Assembly: GCA_019750135.1 (NCBI GenBank)
Contig: JAIEOV010000067.1
Coordinates: forward strand, 1-63,864
DNA length: 63,864 bases
Direction: 5' to 3'
From: Reyranella sp.
Lineage (GTDB): Bacteria > Pseudomonadota > Alphaproteobacteria > Reyranellales > Reyranellaceae
How positions within the stretch are numbered: position 1 is the first letter of the stretch; each line of letters begins with the position of its first letter. The notes beneath the pieces were generated by a model. It was not told the origin of the DNA and did no database searches. It saw nothing but the letters and a program-made list of their open reading frames with translations. Positions 32,357 through 40,608 of the stretch are shown piece by piece. The translations under genes and the position numbers were made by a program.

Positions 32357-33523
32357 ATGGAAAACCCCTACGCTCCGACACATCCTGAAATCCGCGATGC
32401 GGTCCGCCAGCTCTGCCAGAAGTTCGACGGCGCCTACTGGCGCAAGCTCGATCGCGACCGCGGCTATCCGACGGAGTTCGTGCAGGCGCTGACCGAAGCC
32501 GGCTGGCTCGCGATCCTGATCCCGGAAGAGTACGGCGGTTCGGGCCTCGGCATTTCGGCGGCGGCGGCCGTGCTGGAGGAGGTGCAGCGCGCCGGCTGCA
32601 ATGGCGCGGCGTGCCACGCCCAGATGTACATCATGGGCACGTTGCTCAGGCACGGCAGCAAGGAGCAGAAGGCAAAGTACCTGCCCAAGATCGCCAGCGG
32701 CGAGCTGCGCCTGCAGGCGTTCGGCGTCACCGAGCCGACCAGCGGCACCGACACGCTGGCGCTGCGCACGACGGCGGTGAAGAAGGACAACAGCACCTAC
32801 GTCGTGAATGGTCAGAAGGTGTGGACCAGCCGCGCCGAGCATTCCGACCTGATGCTCCTGCTGGCGCGCACGACGCCGCGCGACCAGGCCAAGAAGCGCA
32901 CCGAGGGCCTGTCGGTGTTCCTGGTCGACATGCGCGAGACCCTGGGCAAGGGCCTCACCATCAAGCCGATCCGCACGATGATGAACCACAACAGCACCGA
33001 AGTGTTCTTCGACAACATGGAGGTGTCGGCGGAGAACCTCATCGGCGAGGAGGGGCAGGGCTTCCGCTACATCCTGAGCGGCATGAACGCCGAGCGCGTG
33101 CTGATCGCCGCCGAGACCATCGGCGACTCCCGCTGGTTCATCGAGAAGGCGACCGCCTACGCCAAGGACCGCAAGCTGTTCGGCCGCGCCATCGGCCAGA
33201 ACCAGGGCGTCCAGTTCCCGATTGCGCGCGCCTACGCGCAGACCGAGGCCGCCGACCTGATGGTGCGCAAGGCGGCGACGCTCTACGAGGCGGGCCTGCC
33301 CTGCGGCGCCGAGGCCAACATGGCCAAGATGCTGGGCTCGGAAGCGGCGTGGGCCGCCGCCGACATGTGCGTGCAGACCCACGGCGGCTTCGGCTTCGCC
33401 GAGGAATACGACATCGAGCGCAAGTTCCGCGAGACCAGGCTCTACATGGTGGCGCCGATCTCGACCAACATGATCCTGAACTTCATTTCCGAGCACGTGT
33501 TGGATCTGCCGCGGTCGTATTGA
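32357..33523 (+). CDS. Acyl-CoA dehydrogenase
   Basis: A 388-residue FAD flavoprotein that oxidises acyl-CoA to the 2-enoyl-CoA and passes electrons to ETF. Family blocks: IPEEYGGSGLGISAAAAVLEE, FGVTEPTSGTDTLALRT (FAD/substrate loop), NGQKVWTSRAEHSD, YAKDRKLFGRAIGQNQGVQF and CVQTHGGFGFAEEYDIERKFRE, with the putative catalytic acid near the last block. Its start lies 12 bases after the DUF4392 stop, so it is probably co-transcribed. The substrate chain is unknown. It ends at the palindromic repeat at 33526. Confidence 0.92.
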   Translation: MENPYAPTHPEIRDAVRQLCQKFDGAYWRKLDRDRGYPTEFVQALTEAGWLAILIPEEYGGSGLGISAAAAVLEEVQRAGCNGAACHAQMYIMGTLLRHGSKEQKAKYLPKIASGELRLQAFGVTEPTSGTDTLALRTTAVKKDNSTYVVNGQKVWTSRAEHSDLMLLLARTTPRDQAKKRTEGLSVFLVDMRETLGKGLTIKPIRTMMNHNSTEVFFDNMEVSAENLIGEEGQGFRYILSGMNAERVLIAAETIGDSRWFIEKATAYAKDRKLFGRAIGQNQGVQFPIARAYAQTEAADLMVRKAATLYEAGLPCGAEANMAKMLGSEAAWAAADMCVQTHGGFGFAEEYDIERKFRETRLYMVAPISTNMILNFISEHVLDLPRSY

Positions 33524-33525
33524 TC

Positions 33526-33570
33526 AAGGGAGCGCGGGCCTCTGAGCGGGCCAGAGGCCCGCGCTCCCTT
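33526..33570. repeat. Palindromic repeat (copy C), likely bidirectional terminator
   Basis: AAGGGAGCGCGGGCCTC (33526-33542) and GAGGCCCGCGCTCCCTT (33554-33570) are perfect 17-bp arms with loop TGAGCGGGCCA. The loop keeps half of the second internal arm but lacks the CATGA centre, so this is a shortened version of the family. It overlaps the stop codon of the Rieske oxygenase gene. Confidence 0.85.
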
Positions 33571-34681
33571 AGACCGGTGACTGGCCGTCCAGCGCGCGCA
33601 CGATCATCTTCTGGAACTGGATCACCAGCTGCTCGCTCTTGGTGAGGAACTGGCCGCGGTCGGGCAGGCCGCCGACCAGGCCGTGCTGAACGGAGTCGGT
33701 CAAATCGTCATCCTCCTGGGCGACCTGCTTGTTGAAGGCGATCAGCGCTTGGGCAAAACCTTCGTCGACGCCCGGCCCGAAGAACTGCTCAGAGAAGCCA
33801 CGAGTCGCGTTGGGGCCGTCCGGCAGCCAGACATCGACCGAGAGGTTGGGGAAGCCCGGATTGATGTTGATGGTGAGGTTGGGCCACAGGAAGTGGTACT
33901 GCGATTCGGCCACCTCGCCGCGCACGTCGTAGAGCTCGACCTTGCTCTTGCCTTCGAGCGCGGCAGGCCGCACGCGGCCGGCCTGGCTGGAGAACCAGCC
34001 GTGTGACGCCAACGTGTAAACGTCGGGCCGCACGTCGATCGCCGCGCTGAAGCCGGGATGGGCGACGGCGCAGTGGTAGCATTCGAGGTAGTTCTCCAGC
34101 ATCGCCTTCCAGTTGGCGCGGCCCTGCCACTCGCTGCGGCTGTGCAGCGTGAGGGTAGCGAGATCGATACCGCTTTTGGCGATGAGGTCGAGCACCGGCC
34201 CGTAGCAGTCGTTGGCCGCCGGCGCCTCGGGATCGAGGTTGACGAACACAAGCGGTCCCACCGCCTCGGCGCGGATCGGCAGCAGCGGGAAGTCGTCCAG
34301 CCGGAAGTCGGGCTCGGCTTCGGCCCGAGGGGCGCGCCGCAGGCCACCAGCGAGGTCGTAGGTCCAGGCATGGTAGCCGCACTGCATCAGCCGGGCGTTG
34401 CCGCGGCCCTTCATGACCTGATGCCGGCGATGGCGGCAGACGTTGACGAAGCCCGCCAACTCCTTGTCGTTGCGCACAACCACGACCGGCACGTTGCCGG
34501 CATGGCCGGTGACGTAGTCGCCGGTCTGGGCGAGCTCGGCCGCCGGCCCGACATAGTTCCAGCTCTTGCGGAAGATTCGAAGCATCTCCTGCTCGACGAT
34601 CGACGGGTCGGTATAAAAGCTCGCCGGCAGCGATTCGCCCCGATCGAGGGCAGAGAGCAGGTCGGATGGGCTGTCGGTCAT
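33569..34681 (-). CDS. Rieske-type ring-hydroxylating oxygenase, alpha subunit
   Basis: A 370-residue Rieske non-heme iron oxygenase. The [2Fe-2S] ligands are in CRHRRHQ and CGYHAWTYD (C-x-H ... C-x2-H). The mononuclear iron motif is ENYLECYHCAVAHPGF (Asn/Glu and two His), with a later acidic ligand presumed. The layout resembles GbcA/carnitine-oxygenase-like and aromatic-ring members; no beta subunit or reductase is nearby, so the partner must be elsewhere. ATG 34681 was chosen; an upstream extension lies inside the ExoD gene. It is last in the minus-strand operon MaoC-CitE-ExoD-Rieske. Confidence 0.9.
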   Translation of the reverse strand: MTDSPSDLLSALDRGESLPASFYTDPSIVEQEMLRIFRKSWNYVGPAAELAQTGDYVTGHAGNVPVVVVRNDKELAGFVNVCRHRRHQVMKGRGNARLMQCGYHAWTYDLAGGLRRAPRAEAEPDFRLDDFPLLPIRAEAVGPLVFVNLDPEAPAANDCYGPVLDLIAKSGIDLATLTLHSRSEWQGRANWKAMLENYLECYHCAVAHPGFSAAIDVRPDVYTLASHGWFSSQAGRVRPAALEGKSKVELYDVRGEVAESQYHFLWPNLTININPGFPNLSVDVWLPDGPNATRGFSEQFFGPGVDEGFAQALIAFNKQVAQEDDDLTDSVQHGLVGGLPDRGQFLTKSEQLVIQFQKMIVRALDGQSPV

Positions 34682-34683
34682 GG

Positions 34684-35313
34684 TCAGTCCTGGAAGAGTG
34701 CGCGCTTGATCGTTGCGATTGCCATCATCACGGCGGCGTGCCCGACCATCAGCAGGAATACCGTCCATATTGCGGTGGCGACGGTCAACAGCCAGCCGAG
34801 CATGGCCATCACGCCGTCATCCTCGATCAAGGCAAGGCAGATGAACATGATCGCCCATGCCGGCAGGAAATTGTCGAACGGGATCGGCAACGCCAGGATC
34901 ACGATGTTGGCGGCCCACGCAACGAGCAGCGCACGCCGTGGCATGCCGTTGACCAGCCATTCCTGCCGCGCGTGAACGGTGTTCTCGAGCCATTGGATGC
35001 AACGGCGCGCCCGGCCTAGGAAGGTCTGCAGTTTGCCACGCTGCAATCCGCGGCGGCCGACCAGCGAGGGCAGCCTTGGCACCTCGCGGCCGGCGAAGAA
35101 CTGCACCAGCAGGACGACCATCGGCAGGCCGGTTATGGTCGACAGCCAGGGAATGCCCGTCGGGATGCAGTTCGGCACGTTGAGCGCCGCGATGGCGAAG
35201 GCATAGGAGCGGCCGTGGAGCCCGCCCAAAAATTCGTCGAGAGTGAGTAACGACTTTCGGTCGCCCGCGAAGAGCTCTTCGAGCGTCTGCAGGAGACCGA
35301 AATTGTCCTTCAT
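34684..35313 (-). CDS. ExoD family membrane protein
   Basis: A 209-residue inner-membrane protein of the ExoD (exopolysaccharide synthesis) family, with four or five helices. Family-typical stretches are LLTLDEFLGGLHGRSYAFA, ALNVPNCIPTGIPWLSTITG and LVNGMPRRALLVAWAANIVI. ExoD of Rhizobium affects exopolysaccharide production and alkali tolerance, but the biochemical role is unclear. Its ATG (35313) overlaps the TGA of the citE-like gene (ATGA), and it ends two bases before the Rieske gene, so all are one transcript. Confidence 0.82.
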   Translation of the reverse strand: MKDNFGLLQTLEELFAGDRKSLLTLDEFLGGLHGRSYAFAIAALNVPNCIPTGIPWLSTITGLPMVVLLVQFFAGREVPRLPSLVGRRGLQRGKLQTFLGRARRCIQWLENTVHARQEWLVNGMPRRALLVAWAANIVILALPIPFDNFLPAWAIMFICLALIEDDGVMAMLGWLLTVATAIWTVFLLMVGHAAVMMAIATIKRALFQD

Positions 35314-36173
35314 CCCCCCATCCGGCCGAGCAGGCGGCGGGCGAGCACGAGATGCGGCTTGTCCAGCATCTTGCCGTCGAGCGTCAGCACGCCCGAGCCG
35401 GGATTGCTCTCGAAGGTGTCGACCACGCGCTTGGCCCAATCGATTTCCTGCGCCGTCGGCGTGAACACCTCGTGGATCACGGCGACCTGGTCGGGATGGA
35501 TGGCGATCTTGCCGCCGTAGCCCATGCGCCTGGCATCCGTCGCCTCGGCGCGCAGGCCGGCGACGTTCTTGATGTCGGGATAGACCGTGTCGTAGGCGGT
35601 GATGCCCGCCGCCACCGACGCCATCAGGTTGACGGTGCGCGCCAGCCGGAAGGTGTCGTCGTACTCGCCCGGCGCTGCGCCTTTGGCCAGCGCGCCGAGA
35701 TCGGCCATGAGATCCTCGCCACCCCATGAATGGCCGATCAGCCGGGTATGCTTGGCGGGCGCGGCCGTCAGCGCCAGCACGGCCGCCGCGCTTTCGGTGG
35801 CGATGGTCAGGATCCGGGTGGCGCCGGCTTCGATGCCTTCGCGCGCTTCCAGGGCATCGAGGTAAGTGGCCAGCAGGTCGACATTGGCCTGGCCGACGCA
35901 CTTGGGAAACACGATGCCGTCGGGCTTGCCCTGCATGACGACGGCGAGGTCGCCCAGGGTGAGGCCGGTGTCGAGCGCGTTGACGCGGACATAGAGCTTG
36001 GGTCCGGCGCGATTGGCCGACTGCAGGTAGGTCAGCACCATGTCGCGCGCGATCTTCTTGCGGTCGGTCGCGACCGAATCCTCGAGATCGAGGATCAGGC
36101 CGTCGGGACCGGAAGAGGGGCCTTTGGCGAGCTTGCGCTCGGAATCGCCGGGCACGAACAGGAACGAACGCAT
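35310..36173 (-). CDS. CitE-like HpcH/HpaI aldolase (malyl/citramalyl-CoA lyase type)
   Basis: A 287-residue CoA-ester lyase of the CitE family: MRSFLFVPGDSERKL, GLILDLEDSVA with the metal Asp/Glu region, YVRVNALDTG, GIVFPKC, ATESAAAVLAL (catalytic Glu), and GGKIAIHPDQVAVIHEVF. Stand-alone relatives cleave (S)-malyl-, beta-methylmalyl- or citramalyl-CoA. Together with the MaoC dehydratase just upstream this looks like a hydratase-lyase pair acting on a branched C4-C5 acyl-CoA; that pairing is inferred. ATG 36173 was chosen because homology starts there. Confidence 0.88.
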   Translation of the reverse strand: MRSFLFVPGDSERKLAKGPSSGPDGLILDLEDSVATDRKKIARDMVLTYLQSANRAGPKLYVRVNALDTGLTLGDLAVVMQGKPDGIVFPKCVGQANVDLLATYLDALEAREGIEAGATRILTIATESAAAVLALTAAPAKHTRLIGHSWGGEDLMADLGALAKGAAPGEYDDTFRLARTVNLMASVAAGITAYDTVYPDIKNVAGLRAEATDARRMGYGGKIAIHPDQVAVIHEVFTPTAQEIDWAKRVVDTFESNPGSGVLTLDGKMLDKPHLVLARRLLGRMGG

Positions 36174-36178
36174 GGGTC

Positions 36179-36637
36179 TCAGGAGTCCTTCGGCTTCTTG
36201 CGCATCAGCGCCTGGCGCGTGCATTGCGCGACGGTCTCGCCGCGCTGGTTGATGGCGACATGCCCGAACTCGACGATGCCGGCGTCCGGCCGCGACTTGC
36301 TTTCGCGCAGGCTCATCACCGTGGTCTTCACCCTGAGCGTATCGCCGTGGAAGACGGGCTTGGGGAACTTGACGTCGGTCATGCCGAGATTGGCGACCGT
36401 GGTGCCGAGCGTCGTGTCGTTCACGGTGATGCCGATCATCAGGCCCAGCGTGAACAGGCTGTTGACGATGCGCTGGCCGAACTCGGTCTTGGAGGCGAAC
36501 TCCTCGTCGAGATGCAGGGGCTGCACGTTCATGGTCAGCGAGCTGTACAGCACGTTGTCCATCTCAGTGACCGTGCGCGTCCAGGCATGGTCGAACACCC
36601 GGCCGACCGTGAATTCCTCGTAATAGAGCCCTGCCAT
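36179..36637 (-). CDS. MaoC-family enoyl-CoA hydratase (mesaconyl-CoA hydratase-like)
   Basis: A 152-residue hot-dog fold hydratase. The active-site Asp/His region is NVQPLHLDEEFASKTEFGQRI in part, and the overhang loop is VFHGDTLRVKTTV. Single-domain MaoC proteins next to CitE-like lyases commonly hydrate mesaconyl-CoA or related enoyl-CoAs. It begins the four-gene minus-strand operon, five bases upstream of the lyase start. The divergent reductase gene starts about 100 bases away. Confidence 0.88.
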   Translation of the reverse strand: MAGLYYEEFTVGRVFDHAWTRTVTEMDNVLYSSLTMNVQPLHLDEEFASKTEFGQRIVNSLFTLGLMIGITVNDTTLGTTVANLGMTDVKFPKPVFHGDTLRVKTTVMSLRESKSRPDAGIVEFGHVAINQRGETVAQCTRQALMRKKPKDS

Positions 36638-36741
36638 CTTCCTCCCCGCGAACAGGCCCTTCTAGCACGGATGGACGCTGCCCGGCCCACCATCGTATCA
36701 ATGCGGCCACAGGACGAAACATCGAGGACGGAGCGGAACCG

Positions 36742-37719
36742 ATGCGCGCAATGATGAGCGAAACGCCGGGCGGGCCCGAAAGCCTGAAGCTCATGGAATT
36801 GCCCTCCAAGCCGCTGGGCAAGGGCCAGGTCCGCGTCGCTGTGAAAGCCGCGGGAGTCAATTTCCCCGACACGCTGATCATCGCCGACAAGTACCAGTTC
36901 AAGCCGCCGCGCCCCTTCGCGCCGGGCCACGAGATCGCCGGCGACATCGTCGAGGTCGGCGAGGGCGTGAGTGGCTACAAGAACGGCGATCGCGTCATCG
37001 GCATGATCGGCCATGGCGGCTACGCCTCGGAGGCCGTCGTCGACCAGGGCGCGCTGCTGCCGATGCCGCCGAACATGAGCTACGAGGACGGCTCGGCCTT
37101 CACCATGACCTACGGCACGTCCTACTACGCGCTGAAGCAGCGGAGCGACTACAAGCCAGGCGAGACGCTGCTGGTGACGGGCGCCTCGGGCGGCGTCGGC
37201 CTGACCGCGGTCGAGCTCGGCGCGCTGATGGGGTTGAAGGTGATCGCCGCCGTCGGTTCGGACGAGAAGATGGAGATCTGCCGCAAGTACGGCGCCACCA
37301 TGTTCGTGAACTACGCCAAGGAGAAGATGCGCGACAAGGTCAAGGAGCTGACCGGCGGCAACGGCGCGGACATCATCTACGACGCGGTTGGCGGCGATGC
37401 CTTCGACGAATCGATCCGCTGCATCGCCTGGTACGGCCGCCTGCTGGTGGTGGGCTTCGCTGCCGGCCGCATCCCCTCGCTGCCGGCCAATCTCGCGTTG
37501 CTCAAGAGCTGCGACGTGCGCGGCGTGTTCTACGGCGCCTGGCGCGCCCGCGAACCCAACGAGGCGCGCAAGAACTTCGACGAGCTGCTGAAGTGGTACA
37601 GCGAGGGCAAGCTCAAGCCGCACATCTCCATGCGCTTTCCCCTGGAGCAGGGCGCCGAAGCCATGAATGCGCTGCTTTCGCGCAAGGCGACGGGCAAGGT
37701 CGTCCTGACCGTGGCGTGA
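36742..37719 (+). CDS. Zinc-independent MDR oxidoreductase (quinone reductase-like)
   Basis: A 325-residue medium-chain dehydrogenase/reductase without the zinc ligands. Family markers: VAVKAAGVNFPDTLI, PGHEIAGDIVEVGEGV, and the NADPH site VTGASGGVGLTAVELG. It probably reduces a quinone or an enoyl-type substrate with NADPH; close relatives are annotated as NADPH:quinone oxidoreductase. ATG 36742 has GGAGCGG upstream. The Bug receptor gene begins seven bases after its stop and is probably co-transcribed. Confidence 0.9.
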   Translation: MRAMMSETPGGPESLKLMELPSKPLGKGQVRVAVKAAGVNFPDTLIIADKYQFKPPRPFAPGHEIAGDIVEVGEGVSGYKNGDRVIGMIGHGGYASEAVVDQGALLPMPPNMSYEDGSAFTMTYGTSYYALKQRSDYKPGETLLVTGASGGVGLTAVELGALMGLKVIAAVGSDEKMEICRKYGATMFVNYAKEKMRDKVKELTGGNGADIIYDAVGGDAFDESIRCIAWYGRLLVVGFAAGRIPSLPANLALLKSCDVRGVFYGAWRAREPNEARKNFDELLKWYSEGKLKPHISMRFPLEQGAEAMNALLSRKATGKVVLTVA

Positions 37720-37726
37720 GGAGCCG

Positions 37727-38695
37727 ATGATCGGCCGGCGTCGGATTACCGCCGTCTTCGGCGCGTCTCTCCTGCCGACGGTGGGACGCGCCGATGATTT
37801 TCCCATGAAGCCGATCACGCTCGTGGTGCCGTTCACCCCGGGCGGTTCGATCGACATGCTGGCGCGCCTCGTCGCCCAGCAGGCGTCGGCGACGCTCGGC
37901 CAGCCGATCGTGATCGACAATCGCAGCGGCGCCGGCGGCCTCATAGCCGCGGCGGCGGTCGCCAAGGCCGAACCCGACGGCTACACGCTGCTGATGGCGT
38001 CGGCTGCCCAGGTCACGATCCCGCCCTGGATCAACCGGTCGCTGTCGTTTGATCCGCCGCGCGATCTGGTACCCGTGGCGCATCTTGCCGACACGCCGAT
38101 GGTGTTGATCGTCTCGTCGAGCTCCAAGGCGCAGACCGTCAACGACTTCGTGGCCATGGCGCGGGCCAATCGGGGCGGCCTCAACTATGGCTCGACCGGT
38201 GTCGGCACTATCTCTCAGCTCGTCATGGAGTGCCTCAAGCTCGCGGCCGACATCGACATCGTCCACGTACCCTATCGCGGCGCCGCGCCGGCGCTGGCTG
38301 ACCTGCATGGCGGCCAGGTGCAGGCGATGTTCACCAGCACGGCCTCGGCCGCGCCCATGGTGTCGTCAGGCAAGTTCCGGCCGCTCGCCGTGACGACCAG
38401 GACGCGCTCGCCCTTGCTGCCTGACGTGCCGACCATGGCCGAGGCCGGCTGGCCAACCGCGGAGGTCGTGGTTTGGGCCGGGGTCATGGCGCCGGCCGGC
38501 ACGCCGCGCGTCGTCATCCGCCAGCTCGAGCGCGCCTTCGTCGAAGCGGCGCTGGCGCCCGAGACACGCGAACGCCTGGTTGCATTCGGCACCGATCCGG
38601 TCGGCGGCGGCGCCAAGGCTTTCGCCGAGGTGCTGGAGAAGGACCTGGCCTTGTGGCAGCGCGTGGCGCTGGCGTCGGGCGTGAAGGTGGAGTGA
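37727..38695 (+). CDS. Bug-family (tripartite tricarboxylate) substrate-binding protein
   Basis: A 322-residue periplasmic solute receptor of the Bug/TctC family. It starts with a short signal peptide (MIGRRRITAVFGASLLPTVG, cleavage near GRADD), followed by ITLVVPFTPGGSIDMLAR, VIDNRSGAGG, DGYTLLMAS, VHVPYRGAAPALADLHGG and LLPDVPTMAEAG, all standard Bug blocks. Bug proteins bind small carboxylic acids and deliver them to TctA/TctB or act as sensors; no TctAB genes are in the window. The signal peptide is weakly hydrophobic. Confidence 0.9.
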   Translation: MIGRRRITAVFGASLLPTVGRADDFPMKPITLVVPFTPGGSIDMLARLVAQQASATLGQPIVIDNRSGAGGLIAAAAVAKAEPDGYTLLMASAAQVTIPPWINRSLSFDPPRDLVPVAHLADTPMVLIVSSSSKAQTVNDFVAMARANRGGLNYGSTGVGTISQLVMECLKLAADIDIVHVPYRGAAPALADLHGGQVQAMFTSTASAAPMVSSGKFRPLAVTTRTRSPLLPDVPTMAEAGWPTAEVVVWAGVMAPAGTPRVVIRQLERAFVEAALAPETRERLVAFGTDPVGGGAKAFAEVLEKDLALWQRVALASGVKVE

Positions 38696-38699
38696 CATC

Positions 38700-39429
38700 G
38701 TGACCAGACTCACAGGCAAGATCGCGATCGTGACCGGGGCCGCGTCCGGCATCGGCGCGGCGTCGGCGAAACTCTTCGCCGACGAGGGCGCGCAGGTGCT
38801 GGCGGTCGACCGGCCGGAATCGGCGATCGACCAGGCGCATGCCCGCAACAATGCCATCGCCGCCTTCGGCTGCGACATCACCGGGGACGACGCACCGAAG
38901 AGGATCGTGGCGGAGGCGCTGGCCAAGTTCGGCGCTGTCGACATCCTGTTCAACAATGCCGGCGTCAGTGGACGGGCCTTCGTCGAGGAGATGACCGATG
39001 CGCAGTGGGACCACGTCAACGGCGTCAATGTGCGCGCGATGTTCAGGATGTGTCGCGAGGCCATTCCGGCTCTCAGCGCGCATCGTCAACACCGCCTCGG
39101 TGATGGCTTTCGACACCGACTATGGGCTGGCTGCCTACTGCGCCTCCAAGGCGGGTGTCGGCGGGCTGACGCGCACGCTGGCGCTCGAGCTCGGCAAGTT
39201 CAACATCACCGCCAACTATGTCTGTCCCGGCGCTATCTACACCGGCATGACGCGCACCAACTTCGACAATCCGGAAATCCGCGCGGTCTGGGAAAAGAAA
39301 GCGGCCTTGCGCCGGCTCGGCCAGCCGATCGATATTGCCCGTGGCGCGCTCCTCCTGGCGTCCGATGAGGCCGACTTCATCACTGGTCACGAGCTCGTGG
39401 TCGATGGCGGTCTCACCCTGCGCACCTGA
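38700..39429 (+). pseudogene. Short-chain dehydrogenase/reductase with a frameshift
   Basis: A classical SDR split at about 39075-39085. The first frame (GTG 38700) encodes TGAASGIGAAS, NNAGVSG and up to CREAIPAL. The second encodes RIVNTASVMA, YCASKAGV and the C-terminal DFITGHELVVDGGLT. Joined, they make a full-length SDR of about 243 residues with an intact Ser-Tyr-Lys triad, so one indel separates the halves. It may be a real inactivation or a sequence error. It follows the Bug gene by four bases. Confidence 0.8.
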
Positions 39430-39438
39430 GTATCCAGC

Positions 39439-40536
39439 ATGACCAACATCCATTCCTTCGCGGCTTCCTATGGCGAGGCGCGCGACAAGTTCCTGGCGGC
39501 GGCCCGCCTCGCCGGCGCCACGACCTATCGCTTCGACAATCCCAACAAGGGCCCCAAGGGCGAGTCTCTGTCGACCGACGTGGCGCGGCTGGGGCCCGAC
39601 GATGCCTCGCGGGTGGTGGTGACGATCTCCAGCACCCACGGCGTGGAGGGCTATTGCGGCTCGGGCTTCCAGGTCGACTGGCTGGCCAGCGTGGGCGCCG
39701 CCGGCCTGCCCAAGGACACGGCGGCCGTACTGGTGCACGCCATCAATCCCTACGGCTTTGCCTGGACGCGACGGGTAACGGAGGAGGGCAACGACCTCAA
39801 CCGCAACTACGTCGACCACAGCAAGCCCTATCCGGCGAACGATGGCTATCTCGAGATCGCCGACTTCCTGGTGCCGCGAGACCTCAACCAAGGGACCCTC
39901 GACGCCGCCGACGCCAAGCTTGCCGCCTATCGCAAGAAGGTGGGCGACATCGCCTATTTTCGCGCCGTGTCGGCCGGCCAATACAGCCATCCCGACGGCA
40001 TGTTCTTCGGCGGCGGCGGGCCTTCCTGGTCGAACCGCACCCTGCATGCCATCACAGACCGCTTCCTAAAGGGACGTCAGGACGTGGCCGTCATCGATTT
40101 CCACACCGGGCTCGGCCCCTACGGCTACGGCGAGCCCATCACCCACTTCGACATCAACACGCCGGCCTCGCGCCGCGTGCGCGCCTTCTGGGGTGAATCG
40201 GTCACGGAGTCCAAGCGCGGCCAGACGGCGTCGCAGGCGCGCGATGGGCTCGGCCACTACGGTCTCAACCGCGTGCTGACCGAGCCCGAGACCCGGCTCA
40301 CCATGTGCACCCTGGAGTACGGCACCTTCGACCGCGAAAGCGGCCAGAAGGCCTTTCGGGCCGACCACTGGCTGCACAAGTACGGCGATCCTCTGGGCAA
40401 GGAGGCGGGGCCGGTGCGGGCGGCAATGCGCCGGCAGTTCTATCCGGAGACCGACGACTGGAAGGAAGCAGTCCTCTTCCGCGGCCACCAGATCGTTCGA
40501 CAGGCCATTGCCGGAGTGCAGCGCGGGCCGCTCTAA
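39439..40536 (+). CDS. DUF2817 family, M14-like metallopeptidase
   Basis: A 365-residue cytosolic protein of the DUF2817/M14 zinc-carboxypeptidase clan. Probable zinc ligands are in STHGVEGYCGSG (His-x2-Glu) and VIDFHTGLGPYGYGE (His), with the substrate-binding NDLNRNYVDH (Asn-Arg) and the acidic EYGTF near the C-terminus (candidate general base Glu). These match succinylglutamate desuccinylase/carboxypeptidase-like folds. The substrate is unknown; hydrolysis of an amino-acid amide or peptide is likely. It starts nine bases after the frameshifted SDR. Confidence 0.82.
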   Translation: MTNIHSFAASYGEARDKFLAAARLAGATTYRFDNPNKGPKGESLSTDVARLGPDDASRVVVTISSTHGVEGYCGSGFQVDWLASVGAAGLPKDTAAVLVHAINPYGFAWTRRVTEEGNDLNRNYVDHSKPYPANDGYLEIADFLVPRDLNQGTLDAADAKLAAYRKKVGDIAYFRAVSAGQYSHPDGMFFGGGGPSWSNRTLHAITDRFLKGRQDVAVIDFHTGLGPYGYGEPITHFDINTPASRRVRAFWGESVTESKRGQTASQARDGLGHYGLNRVLTEPETRLTMCTLEYGTFDRESGQKAFRADHWLHKYGDPLGKEAGPVRAAMRRQFYPETDDWKEAVLFRGHQIVRQAIAGVQRGPL

Positions 40537-40608
40537 GAAGAACATTCTGGGGACAAACCGCCCGCGAAAAGCCACACGCCGCGCAATCGATCCTGCTACA
40601 AGCCTCCC

